NCBI GenBank assembly: GCA_028683025.1
Contig: JAJRAB010000005.1
Location: 1-14,130 of the forward strand
Source of the DNA: Candidatus Methanomethylicus sp.
GTDB lineage: Archaea > Thermoproteota > Methanomethylicia > Methanomethylicales > Methanomethylicaceae
Length of the DNA stretch: 14,130 nt
Direction: 5' to 3'
The notes below the pieces were generated by a model. The model saw only the letters and a program-made list of their open reading frames with translations. It searched no databases and was not told the DNA's origin. The position numbers and the translations under genes were made by a program. Positions 12,197-14,130 of the stretch are shown here, piece by piece (the first letter of the stretch is position 1; each line of letters starts with the position of its first letter).

Positions 12197-13057
12197 ATGT
12201 TAAGGTTAGCCTTGATGATGTCACTTTTAACAGGCATCCTGGTCATACTCGGCTATGCCGTTGGATGGCTATTCGGCTCACCCGAGTTGGTAACCCTAGG
12301 GGCGTTAATTTTGGCGGCTCTCTTCAACCTTATATCCTATCTGTACAGCGACAAGATTGTCCTGTCCATGACTCATGCTAAATATATTGATGAGAGCTCC
12401 GAGCCAGTCCTTCATAGGATAGTGTCCCAACTCGCCCAAAGCGCAGGTATACCAAAGCCCAAGGTTGCAATCATCAATTCGCCAACTCCCAATGCCTTTG
12501 CCACCGGCAGGGGGCCTAGTCGATCTGTGGTAGCCGTTACCACCGGGCTCATGAACATGATCAACGAGAATGAACTGGAAGGGGTCCTGAGCCATGAAAT
12601 ATCCCACGTGAAGCACAACGATATATTGGTCGCTTCGGTGGCGGCAACTGTGGCTGGCGCCATAAGCTACCTTGCCCTTATCGGCAGGTTTGGCTACTAT
12701 GGAACCAATGACCGAAACCGGGAGGCTGGAACCGTGGCGCTGCTGTTGAGCTTCCTTGCACCCCTAGCGGCATTTTTGGTGCAAGCTGCCATATCCCGAG
12801 GAAGAGAGTACGATGCGGACAAGGAAGGCGCCCTCCTAAGCAGAAAGCCGCTGGCCCTGGCTAGTGCACTGGAGAAGATCGAACGTGCGGTTCGGAACGG
12901 AGCAAGGCTTAACATCAACCCATCCACCAGCCCGCTGTGGATAGTGAATCCATTCCGGGGGGAGTCATTTGTCGAGATGTTCTCCACTCACCCAACGACA
13001 TCAAAACGGATCGAACGCCTAAGATCCATAGCAATAAACATCGGCAGCATGCAATGA
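12197..13057 (+). CDS. htpX: HtpX-type membrane zinc metalloprotease (M48)
   Basis: 286 residues. HEISH at 133-137 is the HExxH zinc site, and Glu204 in SRGREYDADKEG is the third ligand of M48 proteases. Hydrophobic segments at about 4-25, 32-50, 144-163 and 178-199 are placed as in HtpX, with the active site facing the cytoplasm. NSPTPNAFATGRGP and VVAVTTGLMNMINENELEGV match the conserved substrate-binding and pre-catalytic regions, and STHPTTSKRIERLR the C-terminal STHP..R motif. It degrades damaged membrane proteins. The start is ATG 12197 with no strong ribosome binding site. It is followed after 13 nt by a small zinc-ribbon membrane protein. Confidence 0.95.
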   Translation: MLRLALMMSLLTGILVILGYAVGWLFGSPELVTLGALILAALFNLISYLYSDKIVLSMTHAKYIDESSEPVLHRIVSQLAQSAGIPKPKVAIINSPTPNAFATGRGPSRSVVAVTTGLMNMINENELEGVLSHEISHVKHNDILVASVAATVAGAISYLALIGRFGYYGTNDRNREAGTVALLLSFLAPLAAFLVQAAISRGREYDADKEGALLSRKPLALASALEKIERAVRNGARLNINPSTSPLWIVNPFRGESFVEMFSTHPTTSKRIERLRSIAINIGSMQ

Positions 13058-13070
13058 CAGGTGGAAATAT

Positions 13071-13337
13071 TTGTCAGCAGAAGAAAAAATGCCAGCCGCT
13101 GCGAAGCAATCCTCAGAGAAGCCAAAGAAAGGCTATATCTATCCCCACCGGCATTGCGCATTTTGCGGGAGGATAATCGAAGTTAAGGGCAGGGACTACT
13201 GCCTCAAATGCAAGCCCGAGTACCAGAAGGAACAGGGCAAGATCAACAGGTCAAAGAAATGGCAGAAATACCTGATGTACTACGTAATAGCGGTTGCTAT
13301 TATATTTGGAGCCATAATAATTTACTCCTTAATCTGA
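13071..13337 (+). CDS. Small zinc-ribbon, single-pass membrane protein (DUF2116-like)
   Basis: 88 residues. Cys 29, 32, 44 and 47 form a C-x2-C ... C-x2-C ribbon (HRHCAFCGRIIEVKG, then YCLKCKPEYQK). A basic stretch (KINRSKKWQK) is followed by one hydrophobic helix (about 67-87) at the very C-terminus, so it is probably tail-anchored with the ribbon in the cytoplasm. The PH-x-HC-x2-C pattern plus a C-terminal helix matches the archaeal DUF2116 group, whose function is unknown. The start is TTG 13071 with GGTGG 6 nt upstream; ATG 13089 is the alternative. It sits 13 nt downstream of htpX and is probably co-transcribed. The tRNA-Arg gene begins 10 nt after its stop. Confidence 0.8.
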   Translation: MSAEEKMPAAAKQSSEKPKKGYIYPHRHCAFCGRIIEVKGRDYCLKCKPEYQKEQGKINRSKKWQKYLMYYVIAVAIIFGAIIIYSLI

Positions 13338-13347
13338 TCGGTTATGC

Positions 13348-13439
13348 GGGTCCGTGGCCTAGTCCGGATTAGGGTGTCGGCCTCCGGATGAAAAGGAGAG
13401 AGCCGATGGTCGAGGGTTCGAATCCCTCCGGACCCGCCA
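13348..13439 (+). tRNA. tRNA-Arg (anticodon CCG) with a 13-nt intron and encoded CCA
   Basis: The acceptor stem GGGTCCG (13348-13354) pairs with CGGACCC (13429-13435), followed by discriminator G and CCA (13437-13439). U8 and G9 are normal. The D stem GCCT pairs with GGGT (two G-U pairs). The anticodon stem TCGGC (13377-13381) pairs with GCCGA (13402-13406). The T arm is GAGGG-TTCGAAT-CCCTC. Anticodon CCG is at 13384-13386 after U33. The loop is 13 nt too long, giving an intron ATGAAAAGGAGAG at 13388-13400, after base 37. CTCC pairs with intron GGAG, leaving bulges GGA and AGA. This is a half bulge-helix-bulge cut by the archaeal splicing endonuclease. A TATA-like segment (about 13312-13325) lies inside the 3' end of the preceding gene. 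Confidence 0.95.
13388..13400 (+). other. 13-nt intron in tRNA-Arg(CCG), position 37/38
   Basis: Removing these bases restores the seven-base anticodon loop C-T-CCG-G-A. The flanking four-pair helix CTCC/GGAG and two three-base bulges give cuts between their second and third bases. This places both cuts at the canonical site. Confidence 0.9.
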
Positions 13440-13649
13440 CTCCTGTATCCTTTCATTTCTGGGTTTTGTAACCCAAAGCAGTTCATGTTTATATCTGTCC
13501 TGAAAGGCTTAGCCGTTGATGAACTTCAAGTAAGGAAAGGTTAAAAACAGTCCTATTTTCGACAACAGCATTAATTAGTACTTATATGCCCATGTTGTTC
13601 TAATAATGTTTTTATATAAAAATGCTTAAATTCATTCTCAATCTTCTGC
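13440..13649. other. Intergenic region between tRNA-Arg and carA
   Basis: No convincing gene was found. A stem-loop TGGGTT-ttgt-AACCCA (13460-13475) follows the tRNA and might end its transcript. Two further TATA-like segments, GTTTATAT (about 13487-13494) and CTTATATG (about 13581-13588), precede the stronger carA box. A small RNA starting near 13515 is conceivable but unsupported. Confidence 0.35.
13611..13618 (+). promoter_or_regulatory. TATA box of carA
   Basis: TTTATATA matches the archaeal TATA consensus closely. Transcription would start near 13640, only about 10 nt before TTG 13650, so the transcript is nearly leaderless. This agrees with the absence of a ribosome binding site. Confidence 0.6.
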
Positions 13650-14130
13650 TTGGGTTGGGCAAAAATTAAGGCTTTATTAGCTTTGGAAGATGGAACGGTG
13701 CTGAAGGGTAGCGGATTTGGCACTCCTGGTGAAGTTTCAGGTGAAGTAGTGTTCAATACAGGCATGGTCGGATATACCGAATCATTGACCGACCCGTCCT
13801 ACCGGGGACAGATCCTGCTCCAGACCTATCCGCTCATTGGAAATTATGGAGTCCCATCTATGGCGCTGAAGGATGCCCATGGCTTGCCGCTCCATTTCGA
13901 GTCCGATCGGATACAGGTGCAGGGCTATGCCGTTTCAGAACTTGAAAGTATTCCCAGCCACTGGTCAAATGCCATGCCGCTGGAGTCCTGGCTTAGTGGA
14001 GAGCAGATACCTGGGATTGAGGGTCTAGACACCAGGGAACTGACTAAACGGCTGCGAATGAAAGGCACAATGCTTGGGATCCTTTCGGTTGGACCTGATA
14101 ATAGCGGTATGGAGGAGCTGATATCCAAAG
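13650..14130 (+). CDS. carA: Carbamoyl-phosphate synthase small subunit, N-terminal part (gene runs off the window)
   Basis: The first 160 residues are present. LALEDGTVLKGSGFG, EVVFNTGMVGYTESLTDPSY, RGQILLQTYPLIGNYGVP and then GIEGLDTRELTKRLRMKGTM are the hallmark segments of the CarA N-terminal domain. The glutamine amidotransferase domain with its catalytic Cys lies beyond the window. CarA channels ammonia from glutamine to CarB to make carbamoyl phosphate for pyrimidines and arginine. The reading frame fixes TTG 13650 as the earliest sensible start; no ribosome binding site is visible. TTG 13683 is possible but would remove the first strand. carB is expected downstream but is not visible. 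Confidence 0.93.
   Translation, partial: MGWAKIKALLALEDGTVLKGSGFGTPGEVSGEVVFNTGMVGYTESLTDPSYRGQILLQTYPLIGNYGVPSMALKDAHGLPLHFESDRIQVQGYAVSELESIPSHWSNAMPLESWLSGEQIPGIEGLDTRELTKRLRMKGTMLGILSVGPDNSGMEELISK

Noticed and set aside
13346..13437. Alternative tRNA acceptor stem extended by two pairs (GCGGGTCCG)
   Set aside because: It would consume the discriminator base and break the encoded CCA. The seven-pair GGGTCCG/CGGACCC stem fits U8, G9 and the 3' end.
13498..13525. C/D-box-like motifs (CTGA then TGATGA) as a possible box C/D sRNA
   Set aside because: Only an internal D'/C' order is seen. No outer C and D boxes or closing stem were found at suitable distances.
1..14130. CRISPR arrays, insertion sequences, rRNA genes
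   Set aside because: No regularly spaced repeats, transposase motifs or rRNA-like sequence were seen on either strand.

Overview
The window is archaeal. It encodes an archaeal histone, a group II chaperonin (thermosome), a TFB-type transcription factor, ribosomal protein S17e, ABCE1/RLI, archaeosine tRNA-guanine transglycosylase, the KEOPS subunit Cgi121, an Fap7/AK6 kinase and a tRNA-Arg whose short intron sits at the archaeal position 37/38. Starts are often TTG or GTG behind GGTG/GAGGTGA-type ribosome binding sites, and several genes have archaeal TATA-like boxes. The two-domain Sm-like protein together with a histone hints at the TACK side (Bathyarchaeia- or Thaumarchaeota-like), but the lineage cannot be fixed from this window.

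Layout. (1) 1-697, minus: 5' part of tgtA behind a two-domain Sm-like RNA-binding protein. (2) 698-2707: a run of gene decay. A TFB is interrupted by an in-frame TAA exactly between its zinc ribbon and its core, a HerA-type ATPase survives only as its C-terminal part, and unidentified minus-strand coding-like fragments lie around them. (3) 2664-5383, minus: AK6/Fap7 kinase, thermosome and histone, each with its own signals. (4) 5384-5563: a divergent histone/S17e control region with a nested inverted repeat midway between the two TATA-like boxes; S17e carries a long acidic tail. (5) 6190-8490, plus: a tight operon of a SerK-like (ParB-fold) protein, a ubiquitin-like sulfur carrier ending in Gly-Gly, a phosphoribosyltransferase and Cgi121. 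It converges on (6) 8503-9748, minus: a Sua5/TsaC threonylcarbamoyl-AMP synthase followed by a THUMP (Tan1-like) protein. (7) 9830-13337, plus: a 47-residue hyperacidic microprotein, a zinc-ribbon protein resembling half of RpoM/TFS, ABCE1, HtpX and a small zinc-ribbon membrane protein. (8) tRNA-Arg(CCG) with a 13-nt intron, an intergenic stretch, and the 5' part of carA.

Themes. Translation and tRNA modification dominate: TgtA (archaeosine), Cgi121 plus Sua5 (t6A), a THUMP protein (tRNA binding), a sulfur carrier (possibly tRNA thiolation), S17e, AK6 (small-subunit maturation in the known family) and ABCE1 (ribosome recycling). The most interesting lead is the overlapping SerK-like/ubiquitin-like gene pair. 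SerK makes O-phosphoserine, and in Mycobacterium O-phosphoserine is turned into cysteine with sulfur from a Gly-Gly carrier (CysO with CysM), so the pair may be an archaeal counterpart of that logic. Other leads are the stop-split TFB, the hyperacidic microprotein and the symmetric element between histone and S17e.
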